Positions 45,644-58,836 of a DNA stretch of 64,000 nt are shown piece after piece; the first letter of the stretch is position 1, and each line of letters starts with the position of its first letter. The DNA comes from Allomyces macrogynus ATCC 38327 (taxonomy: Eukaryota > Blastocladiomycota > Blastocladiomycetes > Blastocladiales > Blastocladiaceae). Where the stretch lies: NCBI GenBank assembly GCA_000151295.1, contig GG745347.1:56038-120037 (forward strand). The letters run 5' to 3'. The notes under the pieces were generated by a model. The model was not told the origin of the DNA. It made no database searches and saw only the letters and a program-made list of their open reading frames with translations. The translations under genes and the position numbers were made by a program.

Positions 45644-48600
45644 CTACATCTCAGGCAACCGCGTCTGCTCCTCGCAGCACCGCGCGACCCACTCGGGCGT
45701 GACAATGTGCTTGAACCCCTGCAGATCGCTACATCCCGTCGCCATCGACGCGTCAGTCCCCATCCCTCGTGCCCCTTCCCACCCACGTCAGATCAAATCC
45801 AACTACGTACGGCAACTTACTCGCCCGATCCTCGAGCAACACATGCGTGACCGCCCTCGACGCCGCGGGCGACAGCACATCACTCGCGACTTCCGCACCG
45901 TACATCGTCAGCCTCGCAATGGCCACGGCCAACTTGGCGCTCGGCACACCGCGCGCGCGCGTCGTCACGTCCCCGACGACCGCATACATGTGCGGGTAGA
46001 CGCGCATCCCATCAAACCATCGCCCGGGGAACCCGGTCGAATTAAAGTACCGCGCACGGAACCCCTCGAGCTGCGCGACTTTTTTTGCGCGGTCCGCGCG
46101 AATCACCGGTTCCCGGCCCATGACATTCGCGTCGTACCGCGCGAGCCAGGGCGTGTCGAGGTCGATGCCCGCAAACGACATGGCGAACCGCGGCGGCAAA
46201 TCGTCGTCGTCGTCGTCTGCGACGGCCGCGGCGGGCGCGCGGTCCATGTACTCGAGCAGCCGCGTGAACTGCTTGTCGTTGGCGATCGGTGCCATGTAGT
46301 GGTCGCCCCACTCGTCAAACTCGGCGCGCAATCGCACCTGCGTCATCGGGGTCATGAACAGGTATGCGTCGGGCGGCGGCGGGGTCCACTGCTTGGCGGC
46401 AACGCAGTCAAGAAGGTGGTCGGCGCGAATCATGTCGTACTTGGCGCGTTTCCGCAGCGACGAAGCCGAATAGGAATTGGGGTCCGTCACGAGCACGAAA
46501 TCGAGTCGTTGGGTCGGGTCCGGCTCGGCCGATGCGGCGGCTGCGGCCGCCTTTCCGCGTTTCTTGGGCTCCGACGGCGCCGCGGCCATGACTTTCCCGC
46601 CAAATTTCTGCACGACCTCGCACAGCGCCTCGGCCGACAACGGGTCGTCCTTGTTCCCGTCCCTCGCGCAAACCAGGAACGTCATGCCGTCAAACAAGGG
46701 CTTGGCCGAAGCGTCGCGGTCAAATCGGTGGAACGCCGACAAAATCGTGCGGTCCTTGGTGCGTTTGGCGGTCTTCTTACCGCTCCCCTTGCCCGCGCCG
46801 GCCTTGGCCGTGAAAATCTCGGCGGTTGGTGCGCGAACGAGCCGCCCCTGCGTCTTGGTCCACATATCGTTCATGTCGTCGAGCGACATGGCCTCGTTTG
46901 GGTCCTTTTCCTTGCGAATGCGGCGCACGCGCGGGAACCGCAACGTTGCGCCGGCCTTGAAGTCCTCGGCGGCCGCGAGTTCCGCGGCAATCACTTCGAG
47001 CACCATGCCGCGTACCGGGAAAATATACACGTCCGGCCGTTCCTTGGAGTTGCCCATGACGTCGGCCCACGGCGGCGGCGGCAAATTCGCGGGCGACGTC
47101 AGCGCCGACGATCCGGTCGCAGCGACCGCAGCGGCACTGCCATTGGCCAGGTTCGGGTACTCCTCGCAGATGGCCGCGTGCAAGTCGTCTAGCTGCTGGA
47201 TCGTGTACCCGGACCCGACGCGCGCAAACGAGACCCACGTATCCCCGCCGTTGTGTCCGGCGCCCGGGTTCCGCAGCCCCAACAGGAAATGACTGAACCG
47301 GTTCCCGCGCTTGCCTTCACCCCACGACGCGCCCATGATGGCCAAGTCCATTGGTTCCGCGAGCTCGTCGCTGTAGTCGGTCTTGACTTTCAGCCAGCAC
47401 GGCGGCCGCTCGCCGGGCAAGTACATCGACGCCGGGTCCTTGACGACGAGCCCTTCCCCTTTTGCCTCGTAAATGGCCTTGAGCTGCACGAGCACGTCAT
47501 TTGGCGTCGTGCACTCAATTACGGGCAAGATCTCGAACCAGCCGACGCGCGGGTGGAAAAACTGGCGCAGCGCGAGGTACCGGTCGGCGAGTGCGCGGTG
47601 CTGCAGCGACCCGCCCTGCGCAAAGAGCAGGTCAAAGCAGTAGTACCGCGGGTGCGTGGCAAGCGTGCTGGCATCCATGGCATTCGTCTGCTGCGCGGCG
47701 CGTAGCGTGCCAAACGGTAACACTTCCTGCGTGTGCGTGTCGACGGCGACCATTTCGCCGTCGAGAATAAACTCCTTGACGCCTGGATCGAAAAACGGGC
47801 CCACGTGCCGCAACCACGACTTCATGAAATCGCTTGTCCAGTCGACGGCGTTGCGCGTGTAGAACTTGTACTCGCCGTCCTTGTAGTGGATCATGAGCCG
47901 CTCGCCGTCCACCTTCTCCTGGCACCAGAAGGGCGACTGGAACCGCGCGAGTTTTTCGGGTAACAAATTGAGCCGGTCGGCCTTGAACCCGAGCATCGGG
48001 CGGAACGGGACCATGACCTGTAGCGCCGCATCGTGCGCTGTCAGCGTGGCCGCTCGGTCAATCAATCTCGTCGCGACCGCATGCAAGTCCGAGGACGTGG
48101 TAAATAGCTGGAGCGCCGAAGGGTGCCACTCTTTCAAGACGGTCCGTTCCGACATGCCGAGCTTCAAGTCCTTGAGCACGACGCGCAGCCACCACTTGAT
48201 TTCCTTGGGCGTCATGACCGACAACGCCCACTGCACGACCAAGTCCTTGCCGCGCACATCGCCCGTCGCGGCCGCGGCCGCGAGTGCATCGAGTTTGGCG
48301 TCCACTTCCGTGACGAGCACTGGGCTGGCCCCCGCGACGGCCGTGGGCATGCGCGGGGCCAGTACGTCATAGGCGACAGCGGCAAAGTCGCCGTGCGATC
48401 CGGCGCCCGCGTGGCCCGCGCGCGGCGCGCGCCAGTTTTTGAGCGCGCGCGCGTCGTCGCTGGCTTCGGGCAAGTGCAGCGCGTCCTTGATGCACTTTGC
48501 GAGTGCGGCCTCCTTGAGCTTGTAGGCGCCGCGCGCGCGGTCTTGTGCGGGCAAGAGTAGGCGGAGCACGGCACTGGCTTCGGCGGGGTCGCGGCGCATG

Positions 48601-48841
48601 TGCACGCGTTCGAGGAGACTGGTTGGCGACATGCGCGTCAGAGTCGGCCGGGACGAGACTCGGATTGGGCGCGCGGCGCGCAGGGGCGCGGGACGCACCC
48701 GCGGAGGAGAAGGTGCTTGCGGTCTTGCCGGCTCGTGTGCGCCTCTTCGAGCACGTCCGTGCAGAACTCGGTCCAGCGGAGCGGTTGCGGCGGCGGCACG
48801 GCGACGGGCGCGGCGCGAGCGTTATGCGCCGGGTAGGCCAT
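45644..48841 (-). CDS. LIG4: DNA ligase IV (ATP-dependent, non-homologous end joining)
   Basis: Seals double-strand breaks with XRCC4/Lif1 in the nucleus. Three exons inferred (48841-48699, 48618-45807, 45718-45644), giving 1009 aa, longer than the ~910 aa typical. The N-terminal DNA-binding domain starts WTEFCTDVLEEAHTSRQDRK and includes LRLLLPAQDRARGAYKLKEA. The nucleotidyltransferase motif I CQEKVDGER has the adenylated lysine at ~283. Others are FILDGEMVAVD, EGLVVKDPASMYLPGERPPC and WLKVKTDYSDELAEPMDLAI. The OB region holds FPRVRRIRKEKD. Two BRCT-like regions follow; the last residues come from a 75-nt exon encoding GFKHIVTPEWVARCCEEQTR, which completes the second BRCT. The Lys-rich inter-BRCT region should carry the XRCC4 contact. 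Intron 2 starts GTAGTT. Confidence 0.93.
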
Positions 48842-49360
48842 GGTCGATGCGGGTGCTGCTGGTCGAGTTCAGGGCCGACAGCAATGTCGTCGTCAAATGC
48901 AGTTGCGGACCGCAAAGATGATGGTGTGTCGTTGAGAAGTGAGAGAGTCGGCGAGGTTGATCACATTTCTCATGTCACAATCAGCATTGGACAGAAAACA
49001 GCAACAAAGGAGCAGCAACGCAGCTCTTGTTCAGATCCAATCGAACAGAACAGCATCAACGCGCTGTCAGAGAGAGCATCAGCGCACCCCTCAAGACAAG
49101 CGCAAGCGAGAACCAAAAGGATGTTGGTCTATTTAGAACCAGACGCGACCACTGAAAGAAGCAACGCAACACGAAAAATTACAACCCCCCAGGCAGCAAC
49201 CGACCTAGCCAAGAAACCCAGCCGCGGCCGCTCCCGACACGCGAAAAAACAGTGAAATGCTAATCAAAACCAACATGGTCCCCAAAAACGAAATGCAAAC
49301 GAGTTCTCAAACATCCTTCCATCTCCGCCGCGCACGCAGCGCGCTAGCAAGCAGCAAGAC
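48842..49360. other. Ligase promoter region and H+-ATPase 3' flank
   Basis: 519 bp, A-rich on the plus strand at 48990-49290. It serves as the ligase upstream region and the ATPase 3' flank. No gene. Confidence 0.4.
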
Positions 49361-52300
49361 TTACTCCATCTTCGAGCCAACGACATCGAGCGACCCGGCG
49401 GTCGTGCCCTTGAACGCCGTGATCACCTGGAACTGCGGCACAATCGCCTGCACCTTGGCCCAGTTGGCGGCCACACGCTTGTCGCGAATGTCCGACGCAT
49501 GGCGCTGCGCCAACTTGTTGCGGCGCGACGGGACCGGCCAGAGCTTGGCCGTGAGCTCAAACGACCAGATGCGGAAGATGAAGACCTTGACGACATCGAG
49601 GAACGCCATGTACCCGAGCGACACAGCCATGATGCCAATACCCCAGGCGGCGCCAATCGGCTTGGCCTCCATGGCCTCCCACCCGAAGATGCACATGAAC
49701 ATGGCAAAGACCTGAGTGCCGCCGACAGCGAGCGTGAACCACAGACCGGGCAGCGACTTCCAGAAGTAGGTGCCGACACGCGTCGAGAAAATGACGAAAT
49801 GCGGGCACGACGAAATCTGCAGGTACATAACCGAGTGCACGTGCGTGGCCACCGACGCGTCGGTCTCCGTGGGCCAGTGCGCGGTCGCAACCCAGTAGTG
49901 GCCAAACGACGCGATCGTGAGCAAGATGCCGAGCACCGTCGACATGAAAATCAGCTGGCCGATACGCCACTTGTCGGGACGGTACGAGATCTTGGCGTTG
50001 TCAATGGCAATCACGAGCGTCGCCGCGTCGTTGAGCACGGCAATCAAGATGATGAGACGGTTCGGGAGCGTGAAATCGTAGATGATGATCGACAGGAAGA
50101 AGAAGATCAGGAAGTGGATCGTCGACGTGATACGGTAGATGGCGTAGGAGCGCATGCGCTGGAAGATGGCACGCGACGTCTTGATCCCATCGACAATCGT
50201 CGAGAGACCGGGGGCGAGCAGCACAATATCGGCGGCCGAACGAGCAGCGTCCGTGCAGCCCTCGACAGCGATACCAACGTTGGCCTTCTTGAGCGCGGGC
50301 GCGTCGTTGACACCGTCACCAGTCATACCAACGAGATAGCCCTTGCGCTGAAGCAGCTCGACGACACGGTACTTGTGCTCGGGCGTGACCTGGCCGAAAC
50401 CGTCCGAGTGCTCGCAACGGCGAGTCAGCTCGTCCTCCGAGGCCTTGGGGTCAACGAGACGCGACGCGTTGAGAATGCAGCGCTGCATGCCGAGACGACG
50501 CGCGACTTCCTTGCCAATAATAACCTGGTCACCGGTGATCATCTTGACGTCGACACCGAGCTTCTTGCACTCGGCAATCGTGTGCGCCGAGTCCGGGCGC
50601 GGCGGGTCGAGCAGCGAAATCAGACCAACGAGCTCAAAGTTGCCATCGGCGCGCGTGCGAGCGACACCGAGCGCACGGAGACCGCGCTGCGCAAAGTCAA
50701 CGACGGCCTGTTCAGCCTCCTGGTGGCCACCGCACAGGCGGATGACGACCTGCGGGGCACCCTTGATGCACTCGAAAATCTCGCCCGTCTCGAGGTTCTG
50801 CACCTTGGCGCGCGTGTACTTGTCATTCGGGTTGAACGGCATGAACTTGAGCACCTTGAAGCCGGGAATCTTGTGCTCCTGGCCCTTGGGCAGGTTCTTG
50901 AGCAGCTCGACGCGCTCGAGAGCGGCGCCGCGAACGGCAAGTTCAATCGCATCCTTGGCTCCGGGCTCCGACGCAAAGTAGGACTGCAGCAGCAGGTCGT
51001 CCTCGGTGTAGCCGTTGGTCAGGTAGGGCTTGTCGAACGACAGCTCGTTGAGCGTGAGCGTGCCCGTCTTGTCGGAGCAGAGAATCGAGACCGAAGCAAA
51101 CTCCTCAATGGCCGGGAGACGCTTGACAATGACCTGCTTGGTCGCGAGCTGCTTGGCGCCGACAGCCATGGTCACCGACAGAACCGTGGGCAGACCGACG
51201 GGAATGGCGGCAATCGTGAGCACGACGACCTGGTCGAGCGTCTCGAGCCACGCCTTCTTCTGAATCGCCAGACGGACAATCAAAATGATCGCGACGAAGC
51301 CAATGGTCATGTAGATCAGGTAGTTGCCGATCTGTCCAATGATCTTCTGGAAATGGCCCTCCTCGTTGGTGATGGAGATCAGGTTCGCGGCACGGCCAAT
51401 GAACGTGTGGTCACCGGTCTTGGCGACAACGGCGAGCATCTGGCCCTGCTTGATGATCGACGACGAGTAGACGACCTGGCCCTTGCCGCGCGTCACAGGG
51501 AGCGACTCACCCGTCAGGGCAGCCTGGTCGACCTTGAGACCGTCATCAACCTCCTCGCCCGTCGCGCCAATACCGAGCAGACGGCAATCGGCGGGGACAA
51601 TGTCACCGAGACGCAGGACAATCACATCGCCGGGCACGAGCTCGCGAACGGGCACCTCAACGAGGTGAGCGTCACGCCAGACACGCGCGTTCGACGCCAG
51701 GTTCGACTTAAGCGCCTCGAGTGCCGACTCGGCCTTGGACTCTTCGGCGAAACCGACGAAGGCGTTGATGATGAGCAGCGCGAGCAGAATACCGAAATCG
51801 GGCTGGTGGTCGGAGCAAGGAGGGGTCAGTCATTGTTCGTCGAAAAAAAAACTCGGCTTTCAGGCACCATGAGCCACGGCCAACAAGCATCGCATTTTCC
51901 CCGCACAAGCACCCAGCCACCGGCAAGCCACCCTGAGGCAGCAGTAAGCCGTGCGTGCAGCAACATGCCCCGATGCGGCGCGATACTGTCGGCCAACACA
52001 CGCCGCCCCGGCCGTGCTCGAATCGAGCGCCGACCTGAGACAACAAACGAGCAAAATGCGTACCCAGTGACCGAGCACACCGGAGATGATGCAGGCAATC
52101 TCAATCAGGTAGGAAATCGAGCCGGTGAAGTAGAGCAGGAACTTGACGAGCGGCGACTGGCGCTGCTCGATAATCTCGTTGTAGCCCCACTGCGTGAGCC
52201 GCGCCTGGTACTCGGCGGCCGTCAGACCCGTCTTGTGGTCGGTGTGCAACTGCGCCTCGAGCTCGGGCGAAATCTCGTCGCCCTCCATGTTGACGTGCTC

Positions 52301-52596
52301 ATGGTCGCCGGCATCGGCCTTCTTGGTCAGCGGCTTGGCCTCCTCGCGCGCGTGCGGCTGGTCGCGCGCCGCGATGTCGACCACGGTGGAGTCTGGATGG
52401 GAAGAAAATGTGGTCGGGTCAGGCCAAGTTCACGGCGGACAGAGTTGTGAGGCGGAGTGGTCGCTCGTTGCACTGCGATGCGTCCAGCGTCAGGCCAATC
52501 GAGCTGAGCTCGCAGGCCGACGGCGTACGAGCGAGCGGGCGCATCGACCAGAATCGGTCAACGACGAACAAGTGGAAACGCACCGTTGTTGGTCAT
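49361..52596 (-). CDS. PMA1: Plasma-membrane H+-transporting P3A-type ATPase
   Basis: Pumps protons out of the cell with ATP, energising secondary transport. Three exons inferred: a 13-nt first exon 52596-52584 (MTNN plus one base), then 52392-52064 and 51802-49361, giving 927 aa. Introns are 191 nt and 261 nt, unusually long for this window. The cytosolic N-terminus precedes GLTAAEYQARLTQWGYNEI and the first TM pair (FLLYFTGSISYLIEIACIIS). DQAALTGESLPVTRG is the actuator TGES motif, IPVGLP sits in TM4, CSDKTGTLT is the phosphorylation site (D ~358), and GMTGDGVNDAPALKKANVGI is the hinge motif. It ends ...DVVGSKME, without an obvious long autoinhibitory tail such as that of plant pumps. The start codon depends on the tiny first exon; without it no ATG lies near the conserved N-terminus. 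Confidence 0.92.
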
Positions 52597-55320
52597 GGTG
52601 GACGGCCCCGACCCCACAGGTACTCGTGCAAGTTGGTGCAAAGCAGCGGAAGCTGGTTGGTCGACGGGTGGTCGGTTTGCGAAGCGCTCGACGGCAGCGG
52701 CGAACGGTAGCGAGCAACGGGGAGCGCAGGCGGCGATGTGCAGCAGCGAAAGCAGCAGCAACAGTCGCAGCGGGCGCTCTCGAAGATGCAGCAGTCGCAG
52801 CAGGCAAGTGCACTCGGGCGCTTGGTGAGGAGAGAGGGAGCGGCGGGCGGCGGGCGTGCGCCGGTTTTGTGGGGGCCGGCCGCCGGCTTGACTTGTTGTG
52901 GGGGTGCTCTCGCTGGGCCGCCCACTCGGACTGCTCAGCTGGCGCCAAACCGTGCAGCGCCGTGCAGCATCCACCCACCAGCGAGGCGAAAGCGCACAAG
53001 GGGTGCGCTGCCGCTGGCTTGACCTGTTGCCAGAACCCACCAGTGACCAGTCGCCTCGCGCGAGCCAAGCACATGCGCGCATCGCTTCCCGCGCGCGGAT
53101 AATCATTCCCAAATTCGCTCCTCCAGGGCATTGGCCAAGCAGAGGCACCACAGCGAATCCAGGCCAAAAGGGGACCGATGGAGGCAAAGCTTTCGGCTTC
53201 GCTTTTCCACGTGCAAACCAACAGGAAGCCACTCGGTCGGCCAGCTTTCCCGCGCAAAACCACATTGCAAACCACGCTGCGCAAATGAAACCATGAACTC
53301 CCACCCTCGCTTCCGGGTCCCATGAGCAGCTCAGTTCGTTCGGCGCACCCTTGTCAAAGTTGACTGGGCACGTTGTGCAAGCCAAGCAGTCATTTTCCGC
53401 CCAGTTTGCCTCGTCCGTCAAACCCCAAGACCACTTCATCGCCATCGTCGCACCGGCGCGTCAACATCCGTCGGTCGGTCGGCCAAGGTCCGCAGGTCAT
53501 TCCCGTTACCGCAATCGCAACGCCTCTCCAGGTGCCACCGCCCACGCCATCATGAAGCGCGCGTACATATCGCACCACATGATCCAATCGAGAACGGAGC
53601 ACATGACACCCTCTCCCCCCACGCTTCATTCTGAGTCCGCCTGAACCTGCGGCGCGTCGCCGGCACGCGTAACTTGGTCCCTCGCCACGGTGCGCAGCTT
53701 GGTCGAACCAGCCGTGCGCGACGGCCGGCCCAGCACCCAACCAGATGGGCACGCGCGCCAAACTGCCATCCCGCACGCGCGCTCGGTGACGAGAGCGGCG
53801 CACACGGTGCACGGGGGCGTCGTCCCCCCGCAAGCAACCGGCACATGAGCTTGACCCTTTTGGCCGTGGGTCGTGGCGCGTGTTTTTGGGGGCGAGACGC
53901 GTGCGCGCACGCGATGCTCGCGTGCACAAAACGCATCCAAAGACCCTGATCTAGTCTCTGCGGACGCCACTCTTCCAGACGTGTTCCATGACGCGTCCCG
54001 ACGCCAGGCGGTTGGGGATCAAAAATAGGGTAGGCACGCGCGTGCATAGGAATGGTCGCAGTCGGCATGCAAAGCGAGACCTAGAAACACGTCGAGGGGG
54101 CGTGTTCTGATCAACGCACATCCCTGTCCCCAGCCGTGGACACGCGTCGGTGTGCGTTTGTGGCCCGGATGTTCGGCGGCGCTGCACACGCGTTCCTTAT
54201 AGTTTGACTGCAGCCGCAACGGAGGTGTACGGAATGGAAAAATGGACTGCGGGTGGAAGCGCCGCAAGGGTGATAGGTACTAAGAACATGGCAAGACGCG
54301 TTGAATGGGTCCTGCACGCTGCATCGATACTGTGCGGCAAGTCCTGGGCCCAGTGCTTGCGCTTAGTCGACGAGCGCGTTTATTCGTGAAAAGAAATGGC
54401 GACCAACTGGGCGATGGGTGTGGACGGCGGACGCGAAACGGTGGGTGATCGTGGTCGTGATTGAGGGCGTGATAACTGTTCACCGACTCGTCGGGCCCTG
54501 GCAGTTCACCACCAACGCGAGCCCCATTTCCCAACACAACGGAGGTCTTTTTTGACCTACACCTGAAGCAACCGCACTTGCATTATGAAACCTGGAAATG
54601 GCCCCGATTGATTGGTGGTCGGCGCAGCACTTGCATGAGGAGATCATGGCCAAGCGGTGAACCAGTGCCGCGGAGTTGCAACGGGGCCTTTCTCGAACCT
54701 TGTTTCCCGGACCCCAGACGATTGGCAGAGGACCTAAATGAAGGTCGAAGCAGACGAAAGACGCGCGACTCGCGAGAAACCGATTCGAAAAGCTTGTGCG
54801 TGACCACGACCAAACAACCCACAGCAGCGCCGGCTCTGTGGTTGTCGGGTGTGCAAGAGTAGAGGACGGTGACGCGACGGGAGCGGATTGTGCGAACGAA
54901 GCGTCTGGGCGTGGCCAGGACTGATCATTCGAACGGGGGCGACAGTGACATTGCAAAACTAGCCTGGCCGTGTGAATGGGGTCGCTGTTGTCGAGAGTAG
55001 AGTTGCCAAGCATGGATCGACGCTGATGGGATGATGGTTGCACGCGCGTGCGCGTGGCATAGATGAACAAGAGCCGGTGGGAATCAACTTTATTTGGCTT
55101 GATTTGGTGGGGAGTGCAAGTCGTGCCGCCAAGGTGCAATGAAAGCGACCCCATCAGGAGCACGATTCAAACATGACCCTGTGCGTGAGAGCCGGCGCTG
55201 ACAAACAGAGCGTGCAAGATTCGGTGCTGACAGGCATGGTACGCGGGGATGATCCAAAACCGTCTTCATTTGCCGTGTCGGCAGCGAGGAACAATACACA
55301 GCGCGGTACCGGCTGCACCT
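52597..55320. other. Long intergenic region, no gene recognised
   Basis: About 2.7 kb upstream of the H+-ATPase and downstream of the CLYBL gene. CAG/GCAGC-rich sequence at 52735-52810 probably belongs to the ATPase leader or promoter. Frames at 53390-53929 and 54480-55163 (-) lack motifs and conflict with frames on the other strand. Confidence 0.4.
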
Positions 55321-56509
55321 CTACCCCATGGTCCACTGCGCTTTGGCAAGCAGCTTCTCGGCCTATCCACGATTGCAAGCACAAACGAAAGCGGTGAGAT
55401 GACGATCCGACACGAACCGGACGCACAATACACCCTCTCACGCCCAAGGACCAACAGCAACGCACCCATTTGACCACCGGCATATCAATCATCTTCCCGT
55501 CGAGCGTGAATGCGCCGACCCCCTGTGCGGCATGCGCGCGGTACCCCTCGACGATCCGCGTCGCAAAGTCGATTTCCTTGCTCGACGGCGAGAAGTGCTC
55601 GTGGATCAACTCAATCTGGCCCGGGTGAATCGCCTGCTTGCCCGTGAACCCCATTTCTCGCCCCTCGCGTGACTCTTCGGCAAGCGCCGCATGGTCCTTG
55701 TAGTCGATGCACACGAGGTCGATGGCCTGCAGGCCGTAGGCGACGGCGGCGGTCACGACGGCGGACCGCGCATAGAGCAGTTCGCGGCGGTGTGACGTGC
55801 GCACCATGCCCATATCGGCACACAAGTCCTCGGACGCGAAGATGAGGCCGTCGAGGCGCGGCGAGGAAGTGGCGATTTTACGCAAGTTCATGAGGCCGAG
55901 CGCCGACTCGATGCACGCGATGAGCCGGATGTTGGCGCGGCTGGAGGGAAGGAGGGGTGCGCGTCGTCGTTGTCAGTCGCACGGGCCGAGCGCAATCGAG
56001 CAGAACAATGGTGGAGAAAATCAGTACTTTGCTTCCGGCGCGACCGCATCAATCATCACGTCCACAAACTGCACATCCTTCGCGGCCTGAACTTTCGGGA
56101 TGACAATACACTGCAGCTGCGATGACGGCAGGACCGCCTGCAAGTCGGCGAGCTCGAGCCCGGACCCAATCGAGTTGATGCGCACAGCGCGCTCCGACCG
56201 GCCCAGGTCGACCGTTTCGAGCGCATCATAAACGAGCGACCGCGCCTTGTCCTTCTTGTCGAATGGCACGCCATCTTCGAGGTCGTAGACGAGCGAGTCG
56301 GCGTTGAGCTTGGGCGCCTTGGCAAGCTTGCGCTCATCGGATCCAGGCACGTTGAAGACGGAGCGGCGCACACGCTCGGGTCGCGGCAAGGTCGTGGTCT
56401 GGCCGCTGGCGAGCGTAACGGCCGGCGCGGCGGTGGTGAGGGCGCGCGCGAGGGCAAATGATCGTGCGGTTGCGTGCAGTACAGAGCATGACAGGAACGT
56501 TGCCATCAT
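55321..56509 (-). CDS. CLYBL: CLYBL-like mitochondrial citramalyl-CoA lyase (HpcH/HpaI aldolase, citrate lyase beta family)
   Basis: Family enzymes cleave (S)-citramalyl-CoA or malyl-CoA-type substrates with Mg2+ in mitochondria. Three exons inferred (56509-56028, 55940-55466, 55362-55321), giving 332 aa, the usual length. A basic, Ser/Ala-rich N-terminus (HATARSFALARALTTAA) suits a mitochondrial presequence. The TIM barrel shows RRSVFNVPGSDERKLAKAPK, VYDLEDGVPFDKKDKARS, AVRINSIGSGLELADL, CIESALGLMNLRKIA, FASEDLCADMG and GFTGKQAIHPGQIE with FTLDGKMIDMPVVK. The last exon encodes only AEKLLAKAQWTMG, the expected C-terminal helix. The second ATG (codon 2) is equally usable. Free-living paralogue identity is not resolved, so the symbol is by similarity. 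Confidence 0.9.
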
Positions 56510-56759
56510 CGTGGTGCAGCTGGTTGGTGCAATTGACTGCGAAAGAGTCTGAAACTGACAATGTTGATCAACGGTCGACAGACCGGCCAGATCCGGTATG
56601 CATCAACGAAGAGACGCGCCCCCAACGTGCGGTGGAAGGTGCCTGTCGCAACCATTGTGCGCCGCGTGATCGTTCTCTACCGCAATCCTACACAATCCAG
56701 TCCGGTCGTCGAACAACCATCAGCGCCAGCACGACAAGCGCACAAATTTTGATTCTTAT

Positions 56760-58800
56760 GGAGTGAGACTACTGACGTTTAAGGAGATCTCCTGGGCTTC
56801 TGGCAGCTAGTTCTGGTCGCATCACTTGGAATGATGCTCTTCTTAAGGCAAACACATCACATTTCTCATTATATTTCCAATTCAAGGTGGATTGATTTGC
56901 TCACCCACTCCCCGGTTCCGTGAAAAAGAGAAAAAATCGTGGTACTTGGTCAAATGGTAGCTTGAGCTTGCTTCTTCATGCATGATGCACCTGTGCACAG
57001 TGTCTTGTGTCAAGTTGAGTCAAAAGTTGGTCTGGTTGTCATCTTGACACAAAATGCACAATTGATGCAGCTGCATGGCCAAGGGAAGAAACTCCTCCAC
57101 ATGAGAAACGTTTTGGTGTGGCAGGTTCTTGAGCATTAAAACCAAGGAGCAAATTGTTGGCACAAGATGGTGGAGCAGGCTTGGGTGGATGGCACCAAGC
57201 CTGTCCAGCCACAAAGTCATGAGGCATGGGAATGGAGCCATCCAGAGCACGTCAAAATCAGACTGCTTGGCGCACACGCCCAGGCCCAAATCACATAGCT
57301 GGGCGTGTGGGATACTGGCAAATATGCATTCCTTGAGTGCAAAGCAGCTTAGACTGTCAATCATAAGCGTGAGATGCTCAAGCTGTTGCTGCAACTACAA
57401 GAATGACACCAAGTACATGTTGCTCTTGTTCAGGATTTGAACGTGAAGAAACAGGTGGTGGAGTGCAAATGTTGAGACAACATCAAAAATCCATAACCAT
57501 GCACTGTGCATGACAGTCACACAGTGCATTTGGTGGATGTAGAGTGAGGTGAGACACAGCAGAATGCACTAGTTGGTGAGCACGGTTTCATGGACAGCAA
57601 GACAGGGTGGGAGCATTGGTGGCAGGAATGGCGTCAAATTGCAGAAAGGGACCTCAGCATGGCATGGGTCATCAAGAAGTATTGTGGGTAAGCCTAACAA
57701 CAAGAATGGTCCCATGTGCATCAGTTCCCCATGCCATTGTGGTGTGATGATGGCCAGTGCAAAGTCACTGTCAAAGACAATGTGCTCACCATGAGCACTC
57801 TCTGGATTGAGCTGCATCAGGTTAGCAAGAATCGTGCTGGTTTGTCTGTGATTGACACTGGGAAAGAGCAGGTTGTTGGCTTCCAGTGGCAAGGGGTGGC
57901 ACAAGTTTGTCATTGCCATGAATTTCTGGGTCAAACAGATGCAAGCATCAGCTACAGTGACATAGAGATGCAGTGATATGTTGGCAAGCTGAACAAGCGT
58001 CCTGGGACTCTGAGTGTCAAGAGATGCAAGGCTGGAGCTTGTTGGGCAGGCGCTCAAGCATGGCACAAGATGAAATTTTGTTGGCAAGTGATGTTCAGCA
58101 ATCCTTCTTGATGCATTTGCAGGTAGAAGTTGTTATTCGCCTTCTTGTTGGTATCCATGGCTAAGGTAGATAATCAAGACACAAACCAAGCAACAAGGGT
58201 GGAGGGTTGACAATGTTGGTAAAGAGGGATGAAAGGCATCAACAGACAACAGCAATCATGACGGCTCTTCCTGGATATTAACAAGGGAGGCTTGGTTCAG
58301 ATGGCTTGTATCCACTGCTGTCCTTTTGGGCTTGGCTGTGGTGTTCTGGTCAAGCGCCAATGCTGTTGGTCTACCAAAAGGACGTCACCACAACTTGTTC
58401 ATGACAAGTCCCTCTCATTGGTGATCTTCTGCCACCTGCCTGTATCAATGCAATGACTGCATACTTGGCCATGTGGTTGCACTTTGCCAGTCTCACCACT
58501 ATTTTCCACCAGTTTATGTCATTATCTCTCATTCATCAAATGAGAATGATCATGGTCTTTACATCTGTTACCATGACCAGGCATACCAGGCACCATTCCC
58601 TGGTCCACACTCTCCCACATGATGCAGTCTCTGTTGATGCACCACAAGCAGTTGCCAATTTGGACTCCATGAGCCACCAGGTGGCCATAAAGCATCAGCA
58701 CAACAAGACCAAGCCAGGAGTGTGGAACACAGTGGAGTGAAGAATGATTCAAGCTCTGACATAAGTTGAACGCGTCAAGACATGGTCACTGTGCAAGAAA
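56760..58800. repeat. CpG-depleted decayed element (block 2)
   Basis: A second block poor in CpG and rich in TG/CA. I count about 21 CpG in 56761-58740, with none between about 58385 and 58770. Minus-strand frames (57020-57394, 57569-58087) are the longest; neither matches a family I know and both have Leu/His/Met-rich composition typical of decayed sequence. No clear similarity to block 1 could be established by eye beyond composition. It ends abruptly next to the palindrome and tandem repeats that open the virus-like segment. No terminal repeats were identified. Confidence 0.6.
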
Positions 58801-58836
58801 GCACCTGGCCTGTGGACTTTAGGGATAGGTGTTCAT

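Noticed and set aside
45426..47192. 588-codon open frame antisense to DNA ligase IV
   Set aside because: Same composition artefact; no motifs, and it overlaps the catalytic and BRCT coding sequence.
49499..52450. 983-codon open frame antisense to the H+-ATPase
   Set aside because: Arg/Leu/Glu-biased shadow created by third-position GC bias; the opposite strand encodes an unmistakable P-type ATPase.
57569..58087. 172-codon minus-strand frame in CpG-poor block 2
   Set aside because: No recognisable motif, composition of decayed repeat; kept only as part of the repeat block.
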